A DNA stretch of 64,000 nt from Haloechinothrix_A salitolerans (GCF_039544105.1 NZ_BAABLA010000118.1), one strand, 5' to 3'; numbered from the stretch's first letter, positions 1-8,646 are shown. Program-made: numbers and translations. Notes: generated from the sequence alone by a model not told the origin.

Positions 1-125
1 CGACCCGCCTCGCCGCGAGGTGCACGTTGTGGGCGTCGATGATTTCGCGCTACGCAAGCGACTGCGGTACGCAACAGTGCTCGTCGACATGGACACCCGC
101 CGCCCGTTCAGTGTGTTCGAGACTG
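1..125 (+). pseudogene. ISL3-family transposase fragment (partial at window edge)
   Basis: The reading frame entered at base 2 encodes a stretch containing VGVDDFALRK followed by TVLVDMDTRRPF. This matches the conserved catalytic-core start of ISL3-family transposases, which usually reads VDDFA then a VLVD(I/M)xTHRPVD stretch. Similarity stops at about base 125, after which the frame carries unrelated residues. Only a broken internal piece of the transposase is therefore present, and its upstream part lies outside the window. It abuts the 3' end of the LegB-like gene, consistent with an old insertion at the edge of an accessory region. Assignment to ISL3 rests on motif recognition only. Confidence 0.65.
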
Positions 126-176
126 CGGCTTGGGGCATGGCGAGTCAGCAGCTGACAGGTTCGGATGGCTGCGGGG

Positions 177-1172
177 TCATCGCTGGTACCGCATCGCTTT
201 ATGGACGTCGAGTCTGGGCTTTAGCCAGCGCGCCGTTTCAGCCAGCCCGTCGCGCAATGTTGTGTTGGGTCGCCATGCCAGCCGCTCCTTTGCCCGGCTC
301 GGATCCGACAGCAGGACCTGCACTTCGCTTGCCTCGGGACGGACTCGCTCGACATCGGTGAGAACCTCGGCGTCGGCGCCGGTGACCTCACAACACAGTG
401 TGAACAGGTCGCCGATGCTGACGGTTTCGCCGGTGCCGAGTTGCACTGTTTCACCAGGGGATAGGTTGGCGGTCGCTATCCGGACATAACCGTCCACGGT
501 GTCGGCCACGAACGTCATGTCGCGGCGCGGGTTCAGGTTTCCGAGTTGTACTTGCTGCGCTCCGGCGAGCAGTTGGCCGAGGATCGTGGGGATGATGGCG
601 CGAGCAGACTGCCGCGGGCCGAAAGTGTTGAACGGCCGTAGCGTGACGACATGCGTGTCGAATGCTCGAGCGTACGCCTCGCACAATTGGTCGGCAGCGA
701 TCTTCGTCGCCGCGTAGGGTGACTGCCCTTGCAGCCGATGCGTCTCTGTGATCGGCACCGACTCCGGTGTCCCGTACACCTCGCTTGAGGAGGTATTGAT
801 CACTTGGACATGCGGGGTGTCTCGCGCCGCCTCGAGCACATTGAGAGTACCGTTGACATTTGTTTCCACGAACGAAGCTGGGGCTTGGTAGCTGTACGGG
901 ATGGCGATCAAGGCGGCGAGATGGAAAACGACGTCGACATTTTTTACCGCGTCGCGCACCAACCGTGCGTCGCGGATATCGCCCAGCGTGACGTCGAGTT
1001 GGGCTAACTGGTCGGGCGGCAGGTCGTCGAGCCACCCCAGTGAGCAGTGCGAATTGTATTCACAGAAGGCGGAGACCTGGGCCCCCTCGGCCATGAGCCG
1101 TCCCGTGAGATGGCTGCCGATAAACCCATTCGCTCCAGTGATGAGGGCCCGGACGCCCGAAAGATCCGTCAT
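177..1172 (-). CDS. NAD-dependent 4,6-dehydratase/epimerase, LegB-like
   Basis: Extended short-chain dehydrogenase of 331 residues. The N-terminal TGANGFIGSHL is the Rossmann NAD-binding motif. The catalytic SSSEVYG serine region and the SPYAATK Tyr-x3-Lys pair are present, and RPFNTFGPRQSARAIIPT is typical of nucleotide-sugar 4,6-dehydratases. The AALIAIPYSY and NTFGPRQSARA blocks closely resemble LegB, the first enzyme of nucleotide-activated legionaminic acid synthesis. The start ATG is preceded by AAAGGGA eight bases upstream; an open frame continues upstream but lacks family similarity. It lies downstream of the aminotransferase on the same strand, the usual LegB/LegC partnership, although a terminator-like hairpin separates them. 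It would supply a 4-keto-6-deoxy sugar nucleotide; the exact product is inferred. Confidence 0.8.
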   Translation of the reverse strand: MTDLSGVRALITGANGFIGSHLTGRLMAEGAQVSAFCEYNSHCSLGWLDDLPPDQLAQLDVTLGDIRDARLVRDAVKNVDVVFHLAALIAIPYSYQAPASFVETNVNGTLNVLEAARDTPHVQVINTSSSEVYGTPESVPITETHRLQGQSPYAATKIAADQLCEAYARAFDTHVVTLRPFNTFGPRQSARAIIPTILGQLLAGAQQVQLGNLNPRRDMTFVADTVDGYVRIATANLSPGETVQLGTGETVSIGDLFTLCCEVTGADAEVLTDVERVRPEASEVQVLLSDPSRAKERLAWRPNTTLRDGLAETARWLKPRLDVHKAMRYQR

Positions 1173-1368
1173 TAACACATCCCTTTGTGTGTCGTCAAAG
1201 ACACGGCCCTGCGACCGTTCTCGTCTCTCGTCATCGAGAGTGCGCTCGCGGTCGGTGGCCTTAATAGGTGTCGAGTTCTGTCGTGATCGCACCCGGCATG
1301 TGCTACGCCTCTGCGGTCGGCCGCCGACAGCGGGACGTTGCGCGATGGCGCGTAGCCGCAGCCGTGCT

Positions 1369-1400
1369 GGCGGCAGCCCGTTGGACGGCGGGCTGCCGCC
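1369..1400 (-). terminator. Strong hairpin between the LegC-like and LegB-like genes
   Basis: GGCGGCAGCCCG and CGGGCTGCCGCC form a perfect 12-bp stem around an 8-nt loop. It lies 40 bp past the stop of the LegC-like gene and about 200 bp before the LegB-like start. There is no T-tract, as is usual for actinobacterial intrinsic terminators. It suggests the two genes are separately transcribed or that read-through is attenuated. Confidence 0.6.
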
Positions 1401-1439
1401 CAACGGGCCGTTCAGCGCAGAGCGCGGGTGACGGCTGGA

Positions 1440-2564
1440 CTACCGGACAAAGTCGGTCACTGCGCGGATCACGGCGTCTTGCTCAGAGCAGGTCAGATGG
1501 GTGGAGCTGGGTAGTGAGAGTCCTCTGCGGTAGAGCTTGGCGCTGACGTCGCCGCCGATTCGTTCGGTCGACCGGTATGGGGTTTGTTGGTGCAGTGGTG
1601 GCCAGAGTCGTCTTGCTTGGATGCCTCGCTCGGCGAGGGCGTTGATGAGTTGATTGGGTCCTAGGGCATTCTCGTGGGTCAGGATTGAGTAGAGCCAGTA
1701 GCTCGGGTTCGCCCATGACGCCCTGGGGGCCACGGTGACAGGCAGGCAGCGGAGGCCTTCGTGGTAGCGGTGGGCGATGGTACGCTTCGCCCGTACTGCG
1801 TCGTGGAATCGTTCGAGTTGCGCAAGTCCGAGGGCTGCCGCGAGGTTGGTGAGCCGGTAGTTGTAGCCGACGGTGTCGTGGTGGTATCCGCCGTCGCGTT
1901 TGGCTTGGTTCGTGAGGTGTTTGGCCCGAGCCGCGAGGTCGTCGTTCTCGGTGACGAGCATACCGCCACCGCCGGATGTGATGATCTTGTTGCCGTTGAA
2001 CGAGAAGCAGCCGATATCGCCGATGGTGCCGGCGTAGGTGCCTGTCGCGGTGCCAGCGCACCATTCGGCCCCGAGAGATTCTGCTGCGTCTTCGACGACG
2101 CGGATGCCGTACCGGTCGCGCAGTTCCAGCAGCGGTTCTATGTGTGCGGGGTGGCCGAGGACGTGCACGATTTCGACGATGTCGGGTATCTGGTGGCCGC
2201 TGGCTGCGCGACGGCAGACCTCGTCGTAGAGCAGTTCGGTGTCCATGTTCCACGTCGTGGGTTCGCTGTCGACCAGCAGTACGTCGGCGCCGGTGTAGGT
2301 GGCGGCGTTGGCGGAGGCGATGAACGTGAAGTCGGATACCGCCACTAGACGTCCTGGCTCGGCGCCGGCGAGTCGCAGTGCGACGTGCAGCGCGGCGGTG
2401 CCACTGGCACAGGCGATGGCGTGGCTGGCGCCGATGGTGGCCGCGAACGCCTTCTCGAACTTTTCGACGAAAGGTCCGACGGAGGATACGTAAGTGCTTT
2501 CAATGCATTCCTGGACGTAGCGTGCTTCATTGCCGTTCAAGGTCGGTTCCGCCAGCGGGATCAC
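1440..2564 (-). CDS. DegT/DnrJ/EryC1-type sugar aminotransferase, LegC-like
   Basis: PLP enzyme of 374 residues with a GTG start. It shows ACASGTAALHVAL for cofactor phosphate binding, VVEDAAESLGAEW, and the active-site lysine block SFNGNKIITSGGGGM of the DegT family. The opening IPLAEPTLNGNEARYVQECIES and the YVSSVG segment resemble LegC, which aminates the keto-sugar made by LegB. The pair is therefore probably a two-step route to an amino-dideoxy sugar nucleotide. No later legionaminic acid genes (hydrolase/epimerase, synthase, CMP-transferase) are visible, so the sugar may be finished by enzymes outside the window or feed another pathway. The codons are less GC-biased than in the catabolic genes downstream, in keeping with acquired DNA. 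Confidence 0.8.
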   Translation of the reverse strand: MIPLAEPTLNGNEARYVQECIESTYVSSVGPFVEKFEKAFAATIGASHAIACASGTAALHVALRLAGAEPGRLVAVSDFTFIASANAATYTGADVLLVDSEPTTWNMDTELLYDEVCRRAASGHQIPDIVEIVHVLGHPAHIEPLLELRDRYGIRVVEDAAESLGAEWCAGTATGTYAGTIGDIGCFSFNGNKIITSGGGGMLVTENDDLAARAKHLTNQAKRDGGYHHDTVGYNYRLTNLAAALGLAQLERFHDAVRAKRTIAHRYHEGLRCLPVTVAPRASWANPSYWLYSILTHENALGPNQLINALAERGIQARRLWPPLHQQTPYRSTERIGGDVSAKLYRRGLSLPSSTHLTCSEQDAVIRAVTDFVR

Positions 2565-2821
2565 GTCTTGAGGATCAATTCCTGAGGCGCAGCGATGCGA
2601 GGAGCCAGCTTTAGCCGTGCGGTAGATTCATGTCCGGTAGCGCGGCTAGCGTTGATCTGGTTGTATGCGCTGACTGAAAGGTAATGAATATCGACCAAAT
2701 CACGTAAGGTGAGAGGTTGCTAATCCGGTCGTGAATCACGGTAAAAGCCGCGCCGCGAAGATATTCACTGTGACGACTGGATGTCATTAATGGTGGCGTA
2801 GTCACATGGGAACTGGCCCCC

Positions 2822-2850
2822 TTGACGGAAAAATGTGACCGCAGTAGCGT
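2822..2850 (+). promoter_or_regulatory. Sigma-70-type promoter shared with the second aminomutase-like gene
   Basis: TTGACG and TAGCGT are separated by exactly 17 bases. The sequence just upstream (ACTGGCCCC) and just downstream (GTTTCATATA, then a T-rich run and a GC hairpin) is repeated before the paralogue at 27067, where the hexamers are TTGACT and TAGGTT with the same 17-base spacer. The predicted leader is about 130 nt, long enough to hold a regulatory RNA. The interval 2565-2821 back to the divergent LegC-like gene is AT-richer and holds no convincing gene. Confidence 0.7.
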
Positions 2851-2987
2851 GGTTTCATATACTAATCTTTATGTTTCATTTCTGATGTTGCTGGATATGC
2901 CTGATGTGTGCGGGTGTGTATACGCCCGTCACAACCGCACGCGCTAGGACGATCGTCTATTCGATGTCCGGATTTCCGGAGGTATTC

Positions 2988-4286
2988 GTGAGTACAGGTA
3001 GTGATGCTGTCACGACGCTCACTGATCAGTGCACTCGTTCCGCCGAATTGCGGCGCAGGGCCCGTGCTCGAACGCCAGGGGGTGTGCATTCGAATGTTCG
3101 CCTGGACGGGCCGGACGTGTTCTTGAAACGCGCGGACGGAGCGCGGCTTCGTAGCGTCGACGATGTCGATTACGTCGACCACCTGCTGGGGCAAGGACCG
3201 GCGTTGTTCGGGCACGCTCCAGAATTCCTGACCTCAGCGGTGGATCAGGCATCCCGTGATGCGTTGATCTTTGGCGGTCAGGGGGAGCGGGAGGTTTATG
3301 CGGCGGAGTTGGTGTGTTCGGTGCTCGACTGGCCGGACATGGTCCGGTTCGGGCTGACCGGCACGGAGGTCGTGCAGGCTGCGTTGCGGCTGGCGAGGGC
3401 GGTCACTGGTCGCACCCGGGTGATCCGGTTTGAGGGCCACTATCACGGTTGGCTGGACAATGTGCTGGTCGCCGAGCGTGATGGTGCGTGGCAAGCGGCG
3501 AGTTCTGGCCAGTTGGAGTCGCATCTCGAGGACTTCCGGGTGTTGCCGTGGAACGACGCGGAGCTGCTGGGGGAAGTGATCGAGCGCGAGGGTGAGCAGA
3601 TCGCAGCGGTGATCATGGAACCGATTATGATCAACTCTGGGGTGATCGAACCGGCGCCGGGGTACCTGGAGCGGGTGCGCCGGATGTGCTCGCGTCATGG
3701 TATCGTGTTGATCTTCGATGAGGTGATCTCAGGTTTCCGAGTGGGCCCCGGGGGTGCGGCGCGCCGCTATGGTGTGACGCCTGATCTCGCGGTCTATGGG
3801 AAGGCGTTGGGTGGTGGCTATCCGGTGTCGGCCCTGGTGGGGCGCGAGGATCTAATGAGCCGCATCGGTATCGGCGACGTCAACCATGCTGGTACGTTCA
3901 ATGCCTGGGCACCGGGGATGGCGGCCGTGATCGCCGCGTTGGAGCATGTCCGGGACGATCCGCCGTATCCGTCGATCATTGCGCACGGCACGAAGCTGAT
4001 GGACGGGATTCGGGAGATCGGGGAATCGTTCGGCGAACCACTGCGGGTCGAGGGGATGCCGATGGCGTTCCACGTGTCGTTCGGTGACGCCGAGGTCACC
4101 GACTACCGCAGCTTGCAGGAGCTCGATCTGCAGCGCTACGCCAGCCTCGCGTCCGTACTGGTGGAACACGGCATCTGGGTGGCGCGGCGGGGTATTTGGT
4201 TCGTCTCCGAAGCGCACGGACCCGCTGAGCTGGATGACGCCTTGACCCGGTTCAAGACCGGGTTCAAGGACTGGCTGGGTCGCTGA
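2988..4286 (+). CDS. Class III PLP aminotransferase, glutamate-1-semialdehyde aminomutase-like (copy 1)
   Basis: A 432-residue fold-type I PLP enzyme. PGGVHSNVR, the GHYHGWLDN block, IFDEVISGFR and the Schiff-base lysine at about residue 272 in AVYGKALGGG follow the pattern of glutamate-1-semialdehyde 2,1-aminomutases and related class III transaminases. The GTG start is chosen because GGAGG sits six bases upstream; an ATG 84 bases earlier would lack a binding site. A close paralogue with the same promoter lies at 27067. No haem genes adjoin it, so a housekeeping HemL role is unlikely. Its neighbours suggest a specialised amino-group transfer or 1,2-shift, possibly on an amino sugar or unusual amino acid. 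Substrate unknown. Confidence 0.85.
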   Translation: MSTGSDAVTTLTDQCTRSAELRRRARARTPGGVHSNVRLDGPDVFLKRADGARLRSVDDVDYVDHLLGQGPALFGHAPEFLTSAVDQASRDALIFGGQGEREVYAAELVCSVLDWPDMVRFGLTGTEVVQAALRLARAVTGRTRVIRFEGHYHGWLDNVLVAERDGAWQAASSGQLESHLEDFRVLPWNDAELLGEVIEREGEQIAAVIMEPIMINSGVIEPAPGYLERVRRMCSRHGIVLIFDEVISGFRVGPGGAARRYGVTPDLAVYGKALGGGYPVSALVGREDLMSRIGIGDVNHAGTFNAWAPGMAAVIAALEHVRDDPPYPSIIAHGTKLMDGIREIGESFGEPLRVEGMPMAFHVSFGDAEVTDYRSLQELDLQRYASLASVLVEHGIWVARRGIWFVSEAHGPAELDDALTRFKTGFKDWLGR

Positions 4287-4317
4287 TAGCTCCATCCGGA
4301 GGCTGTGCGAGCGAGCG

Positions 4318-5160
4318 TTACATCTCCTCGTGAACGTTGGGGTCGCCGCCGAACAGCCTGCCGTCACGACGTGCGAGCCCACTGATGGCGGCCATCTGCT
4401 GCTCGCTGAGTTCGAACTCAAAGACGTCCAGGTTTTCGCGTTGGCGTTCCGGGTTGGCGGACTTCGGCAGCGGGAGCGCGCCGAGTTGCAGCTGCCAGCG
4501 CAGGATCACCTGACTGGGGCCGACGCCGTGTGCCTCGGCGGCGTCGGTGACGGGCCGCTGGTCGAACGGGGCGCTGCGCTTGCCGAGCGGGCTCCACGAC
4601 TCGGTCTGGATGCCGAGGTTGGCGTGGACCGCGCGCGTCTCGGCCTGCGGGAAGTACGGGTGGAGTTCGATCTGGTTGACGGCGGGCGTGACACCGGAGT
4701 CGCGGATGATGTCGTCGAGGTGCTGCTCGGTGAAGTTGCTGACGCCGATGGAGCGCACCAGGTCGCGTTCGCGGAGGTCGATGAGTGCCCGCCATGCCTC
4801 GCGGTATTTGCCGACGCTCGGGTTCGGCCAGTGGATCAGCACGAGGTCGATGTAGTCGAGCCCGAGTCGGCGCAGGGAGTCCTCCACGGAGCGGGTGGCG
4901 TGGTCGTACTCGTGGTGTCTGCCGGGGATTTTGGTGGTGATCGCGATGTTCTCACGGGCGATCCCCGACTGCCGAACGGCTTGGCCGACTTCTTCTTCGT
5001 TGCCATAGTTCACGGCGGTGTCGAGCAGGCGGTAGCCGTTCTCGATGGCGCTGACTATGGCTTTCGTGCCCTCGTCGCCGGTGAGCGGGTAGGTGCCGAA
5101 GCCGATCTGGGGAAGCTGGTTGCCGTCGTTGAGGGTGTAGTGCGGAATCGCGGAAGCCAT
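4318..5160 (-). CDS. Aldo/keto reductase
   Basis: 280 residues with a complete AKR barrel: GFGTYPL at the N terminus, LLDTAVNYGNE containing the catalytic Asp and Tyr, the TTKIPG lysine, the DLVLIHWPNP histidine segment, IGVSNF, NQIELHPY, and the C-terminal NADPH site LPKSANPERQRENL. It resembles the AKR5 group of 2,5-diketo-gluconate-type reductases, which reduce small carbonyl compounds with NADPH. It converges on the aminomutase-like gene with 31 bp between stop codons, so the two are separate units. No specific substrate can be deduced. Confidence 0.9.
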   Translation of the reverse strand: MASAIPHYTLNDGNQLPQIGFGTYPLTGDEGTKAIVSAIENGYRLLDTAVNYGNEEEVGQAVRQSGIARENIAITTKIPGRHHEYDHATRSVEDSLRRLGLDYIDLVLIHWPNPSVGKYREAWRALIDLRERDLVRSIGVSNFTEQHLDDIIRDSGVTPAVNQIELHPYFPQAETRAVHANLGIQTESWSPLGKRSAPFDQRPVTDAAEAHGVGPSQVILRWQLQLGALPLPKSANPERQRENLDVFEFELSEQQMAAISGLARRDGRLFGGDPNVHEEM

Positions 5161-5203
5161 GCCCCCAACGTATCGATGTGGACGCCTTGTCGCTTCGCAC
5201 GGG

Positions 5204-5488
5204 CTACATGCGGGGACGCCTGCGCGGAGGGGCCTGCGGCACGACCTTTCCCGCGACCAGGACGTCGGCGTCGAACTCGACGAGCTGATCGTCTCGCCGT
5301 CGGACGGCGATGACACTGTTGTCCCAGCGTTCCAGAATGCCCACGACGTCGGTGAACTTCCCGTCGTCAGTGCGGCGCCGCAAGGACACCCGCTGCCCGA
5401 CGTCTTCCGGCGTGACGGACACGGTGAGGCGGAATCCGGCGCGCGGGTGTGGCTGCTGGTCGTCGGGCATGGGTTGATTATCGACCAT
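5204..5488 (-). CDS. Small stand-alone SH3-like domain protein (Rv0428c N-terminal type)
   Basis: 94 residues. The segment GQRVSLRRRTDDGKFTDVVG, then ILERWDNSVIAVRRRD and FDADVLVAGKVVP, matches the SH3-like domain found at the N terminus of the mycobacterial Rv0428c/cg3035 GNAT acetyltransferases. Here no acetyltransferase domain follows: the protein stops after a Pro/Arg-rich tail. It may be a free-standing member of that domain family or a cut-down acetyltransferase. It lies between the aldo/keto reductase and the channel gene on the same strand. Confidence 0.65.
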   Translation of the reverse strand: MVDNQPMPDDQQPHPRAGFRLTVSVTPEDVGQRVSLRRRTDDGKFTDVVGILERWDNSVIAVRRRDDQLVEFDADVLVAGKVVPQAPPRRRPRM

Positions 5489-5563
5489 GCCGACGGTTGG
5501 GGAGTGGCCCGGGAACGACGCCTTCTCGTACGCGGTGTGGGAAGGCGTCGTTCCCGTGTGGTG

Positions 5564-6421
5564 TCAGCCAGCCACGGTGGCCGGTTCCCGCTCTTCCTCT
5601 GCGCTCTCGACGCCGTTCGACCTGGAAGGGCCGGTGCGGGCGTGGGTCGCATACACGGTGAGGCCCACGAAGGTCAGACCGCCGACGATGTTGCCGACGA
5701 TGGTGGGGATCTCGTTCCAGACCAAGTAGTCGCCGATGGAGAAGTCGCCGCCGAGCATCAGACCGGACGGGAATAGGAACATGTTCACGATTGAGTGCTC
5801 GAAGCCCATGTAGAAGAACACCAGGATCGGCATCCACATGGCAATGACTTTGCCGGACACCGATGTCGACATCATCGCAGCGACGACACCGGTGGAGACC
5901 ATCCAGTTGCACAACACACCACGGATGAATAGTGTCAGCATGCCCGCGGCGCCGTGCTCGGCGTAGCCGATCGTGCGGCTCTCACCGATCGTGCCGAGTG
6001 CCTGGCCGACCTCGTTCGGCGGCACGGAGAACGCAAAGGTGACGATGATAGCCATCATCAACGCGACGGTGAGTGCGCCCGCGAAGTTGCCGATGAAGAC
6101 CAGGCCCCAGTTGCGCAGCAGTGCCTTCACGCTCACCCCGGGTCGCTTGTCGATCCACGCCAGCGGAACCAGTGTGAATACGCCGGTCAGCAGGTCGAAC
6201 CCGAGCAGATAGAGCATGCAGAATCCGACCGGGAACAACAGCGCGCCGACGATCGGCTGACCCGTCTGCACGGTGACCGTCACCGCGAACGCCGCCGCGA
6301 GCGCGAGAATGGCACCAGCCATGTAGGCGCGGATCACGGTATCGCGTGTCGACATGAGTGCCTTGGACTCACCGGCGTCGATCATCTTCTTGGCGAACTC
6401 TGGTGGGTTCAGATAGGACAT
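5564..6421 (-). CDS. Formate/nitrite transporter (FNT) family channel
   Basis: 285 residues with six hydrophobic segments typical of the pentameric FNT channels (FocA, NirC). The family marks GFDLLTG, IGNFAGAL and RGVLCNWMV are visible, as is the later FEHSIVNMFLFP. The ATG at 6421 is chosen because AGAGGGA lies four bases upstream; an upstream extension is Arg/Pro/Thr-rich and non-membrane. It diverges from cyanase across a 250-bp intergenic region, an arrangement implying linked function. It may move nitrite, formate, bicarbonate or cyanate; which one cannot be read from the sequence. Confidence 0.9.
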   Translation of the reverse strand: MSYLNPPEFAKKMIDAGESKALMSTRDTVIRAYMAGAILALAAAFAVTVTVQTGQPIVGALLFPVGFCMLYLLGFDLLTGVFTLVPLAWIDKRPGVSVKALLRNWGLVFIGNFAGALTVALMMAIIVTFAFSVPPNEVGQALGTIGESRTIGYAEHGAAGMLTLFIRGVLCNWMVSTGVVAAMMSTSVSGKVIAMWMPILVFFYMGFEHSIVNMFLFPSGLMLGGDFSIGDYLVWNEIPTIVGNIVGGLTFVGLTVYATHARTGPSRSNGVESAEEEREPATVAG

Positions 6422-6672
6422 GCGGTCCCTCTTTCGCTCGGGTGCAGGGGTGTGCGGGCGCGGCGGCACCCGGGAGGCGTGCTGCGCCGTTGGTTGAGTC
6501 TGCTCGGTGAATGTGTCCTCCGTGTGACGTCTGGAACGGCGACCCGTCACAGGAGGCTCATCGGGCCGCCGTGGCGTTAAGAGTCTGTGTCGACGGCTTG
6601 TGGCGTCTGGAGTCTCCTGCCCTGGTCGGTGAGGCTGTGCGTGTACGCACCGATTCGTGAGGAGCCCCGCCG

Positions 6673-7119
6673 ATGACCCCGATCATGAGCAAGTCCGACG
6701 CCGCCGACCTGGTGATCGCCGCCCGGATGCGATGCGGCCTGACCTGGGCCGAGATCGCCCACAAGCTCGGCGCCGTCGTGTGGACGACGGCGGCGTTGCT
6801 CGGCCAACACCCGCTGACGTACGAGCAGGCCCAACGGGTGTGCCAGCTGCTCGAGCTGGATGGCTTGGTTGCCGAAAGCCTGCAGTTGCAGCCGTCCCGA
6901 GGCACCGACTCGGCGGCGATGTCCGATCCCACGATCTACCGGTTCATCGAGGCGCTGGCTGTCTACGGCCCGGCGCTGAAGGAGCTCATCCACGAGGAAT
7001 TCGGCGACGGCATCATGAGCGCCATCAACTTCAAGGTCGATATCGCTCGCCGCCCTGATCCGGATGGCGACCGCGTCGTCGTCACGTTCGACGGGAAGTT
7101 CCTCGACTACCGGTGGTGA
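6673..7119 (+). CDS. cynS: Cyanate hydratase (cyanase)
   Basis: 148 residues, the normal cyanase length. The N-terminal helical HTH-like domain (LTWAEIAHKLG, then AALLGQHPLTYEQA) is followed by the catalytic domain with YRFIEALAVYGPALKELIHEEFGDGIMS, which carries the catalytic Arg, Glu and Ser triad region, and the terminal GKFLDYRW. It decomposes cyanate with bicarbonate to ammonia and carbon dioxide, detoxifying cyanate and supplying nitrogen. GGAG precedes the ATG by eight bases; a second ATG five codons later is possible. It is divergent from the FNT channel. Confidence 0.95.
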   Translation: MTPIMSKSDAADLVIAARMRCGLTWAEIAHKLGAVVWTTAALLGQHPLTYEQAQRVCQLLELDGLVAESLQLQPSRGTDSAAMSDPTIYRFIEALAVYGPALKELIHEEFGDGIMSAINFKVDIARRPDPDGDRVVVTFDGKFLDYRW

Positions 7120-7140
7120 GGGCTGCTCTGGACACTGTTC

Positions 7141-7154
7141 TGGACACCTGTTTA
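7141..7154. promoter_or_regulatory. TnGACAnnTGTCnA-type operator upstream of the CYP124-like gene
   Basis: TGGACACCTGTTTA matches 13 of the 14 positions of the palindrome shared by seven promoters in this window; the deviation is TGTT in place of TGTC. A further TGGACA half-site begins at 7129. It lies 63 bp before the P450 start, next to an AACnnGTT box. Confidence 0.6.
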
Positions 7155-7162
7155 CATATAGG

Positions 7163-7176
7163 CAGAACGTGTTATA
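7163..7176. promoter_or_regulatory. KstR-like box
   Basis: CAGAACGTGTTATA fits the core AACnnGTT of the published KstR cholesterol-regulon consensus TnnAACnnGTTnnA, with a mismatch at the first base. It lies 41 bp upstream of the P450 start. Confidence 0.5.
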
Positions 7177-7216
7177 CCGTGACGGCACAGATGGCGTCGA
7201 CCACGGGCGAGGTGCG

Positions 7217-8422
7217 ATGAGTACGGCAAGTGTCACGCTGCATGATCCAGACGTCTACGAGCAGGGTGTACCGCACGCGTTCTTCGCGGAGCTGCGGCGC
7301 ATCGAGCCGGTGTACTGGCAGCCGGAAGACCCGCCAGGGCGCGGGTTCTGGGCGGTGACCCGTTACGACGACGTGGTCGCCGTCTCCCGCGACGCGCAGA
7401 CGTTCTCCTCCTACGCCGGTACCGCGATGCTGTCCGATTTCGACGACGACGTCGTCGAGTTGCAGCGCGCGATGATGGTGAACATGGACCCGCCGGATCA
7501 CACCCGGCTGCGCAACCTGGTCAACCGCGGGTTCACGCCGCGGATGGTCGGGAAGCTGGAGCAGGGGATTCGCGACATCTGCCACGGCCTCGTCGACGAG
7601 ATCGCCGAGCGGCGCCAAGTGGACTTCGTGCACGACATCGCGGCGCAGTTGCCACTTGCGGTCATCGCCGAACTGATGGGTGTTCCCGATACGGACCGAG
7701 AGAAACTCTACGACTGGTCGAACCGGATGATCGGCTTCGATGATCCCGAGTTCCAGGTCGAGGGATCCGACGGCGCGGTGGCCGCGAGCGAGATTTTCGC
7801 CTACGCCAACGAGCTCGCCGACCGTCGTCGCGCCGAACCGCGCGACGACATCGTCACCAAGCTGATCCAGCCCGACGCCAACGGCGATGTCCTGCAAGAT
7901 CTCGAGTTCAACATGTTCTTCGTACTGCTGATCGTCGCGGGCAACGAGACCACCCGCAACGCGGCATCTGGCGGGATGCTTGCCTTCCTAGAACATCCCG
8001 AGCAGTGGCGCAAGCTACGGGAGAACCGGGAACTGGTGCCAACCGCGGTGGAGGAGGTCTTGCGCTGGGTCAGTCCGGTGATGGACTTCCGCCGCACCGC
8101 GACCCGCGACGCCGTCATCGGCGGACAGGACATCGCGGAAGGCGACAAGCTGGTGCTGTTCTACCCGTCGGCGAATCGGGACGAGGATGTGTTCGACAAC
8201 CCGGACGTCTTCGACATCACCCGTGACCCGAACCCGCACATCTCCTTCGGTGGTGGCGGGCCGCACTTCTGTCTCGGCGCCCACCTGGCGCGGCTGGAAC
8301 TGCGGACCCTGTTCGAGACGTTGGCCGACCGGGTTCCCGACCTGCGGCTTGCTGGGCCTGCCCGCAGGTTGCGGTCGAATTTCATCAACGGCATCAAGGA
8401 AATGCCCGTCCGGCTGTGGTAA
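7217..8422 (+). CDS. Cytochrome P450, CYP124/CYP142-like
   Basis: 401-residue soluble P450. The I-helix reads IVAGNETTRN (acid-alcohol pair), the K-helix EEVLRW carries the ExxR motif, and the haem loop FGGGGPHFCLGAHLAR has its cysteine at about residue 352. The C terminus (LRSNFINGIKEMPVRLW) resembles mycobacterial CYP124, which omega-hydroxylates methyl-branched lipids and sterol side chains. The ATG at 7217 is preceded by GGCGAGGTG. It is co-transcribed with the ferredoxin 17 bp downstream. Two candidate operators, one of each type, lie in the 80 bp upstream. It probably attacks an isoprenoid or sterol side chain; the subfamily is a resemblance, not an alignment. Confidence 0.9.
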   Translation: MSTASVTLHDPDVYEQGVPHAFFAELRRIEPVYWQPEDPPGRGFWAVTRYDDVVAVSRDAQTFSSYAGTAMLSDFDDDVVELQRAMMVNMDPPDHTRLRNLVNRGFTPRMVGKLEQGIRDICHGLVDEIAERRQVDFVHDIAAQLPLAVIAELMGVPDTDREKLYDWSNRMIGFDDPEFQVEGSDGAVAASEIFAYANELADRRRAEPRDDIVTKLIQPDANGDVLQDLEFNMFFVLLIVAGNETTRNAASGGMLAFLEHPEQWRKLRENRELVPTAVEEVLRWVSPVMDFRRTATRDAVIGGQDIAEGDKLVLFYPSANRDEDVFDNPDVFDITRDPNPHISFGGGGPHFCLGAHLARLELRTLFETLADRVPDLRLAGPARRLRSNFINGIKEMPVRLW

Positions 8423-8439
8423 CCGGCAGGGAGGACACC

Positions 8440-8646
8440 ATGCGAGTCATCGTGGACTACGATGCCTGCGAGGCCAACGGGCTGTGTGAGGGATACGCCC
8501 CCGACGTCTTCCAGCTGGACGACGAGGACCAGCTGCACGTGCTGGCGCAGCCGGGCGTGGACGCCGCTGAGCGGGTGCGCCAAGCCGTCAGGGCGTGCCC
8601 GAAGGTGGCCCTGTCGCTGGCCGAATTCGCTGACGAGGCTGGCTGA
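8440..8646 (+). CDS. 3Fe-4S ferredoxin, P450 redox partner
   Basis: 68 residues. ACEANGLCEGYAPDVF gives C-x5-C and a later ACPKVAL supplies the third cysteine, the pattern of the single-cluster 3Fe-4S ferredoxins that feed electrons to actinobacterial P450s. GGGAGG lies six bases before the ATG. Its position directly behind the CYP124-like gene makes that P450 its likely partner, with electrons plausibly from the KshB-like reductase at 16.9 kb. Confidence 0.9.
   Translation: MRVIVDYDACEANGLCEGYAPDVFQLDDEDQLHVLAQPGVDAAERVRQAVRACPKVALSLAEFADEAG

Noticed and set aside
2988..4286. Housekeeping hemL assignment for the aminomutase-like genes
   Set aside because: Two paralogues exist, neither is near haem genes, and both share a special promoter.
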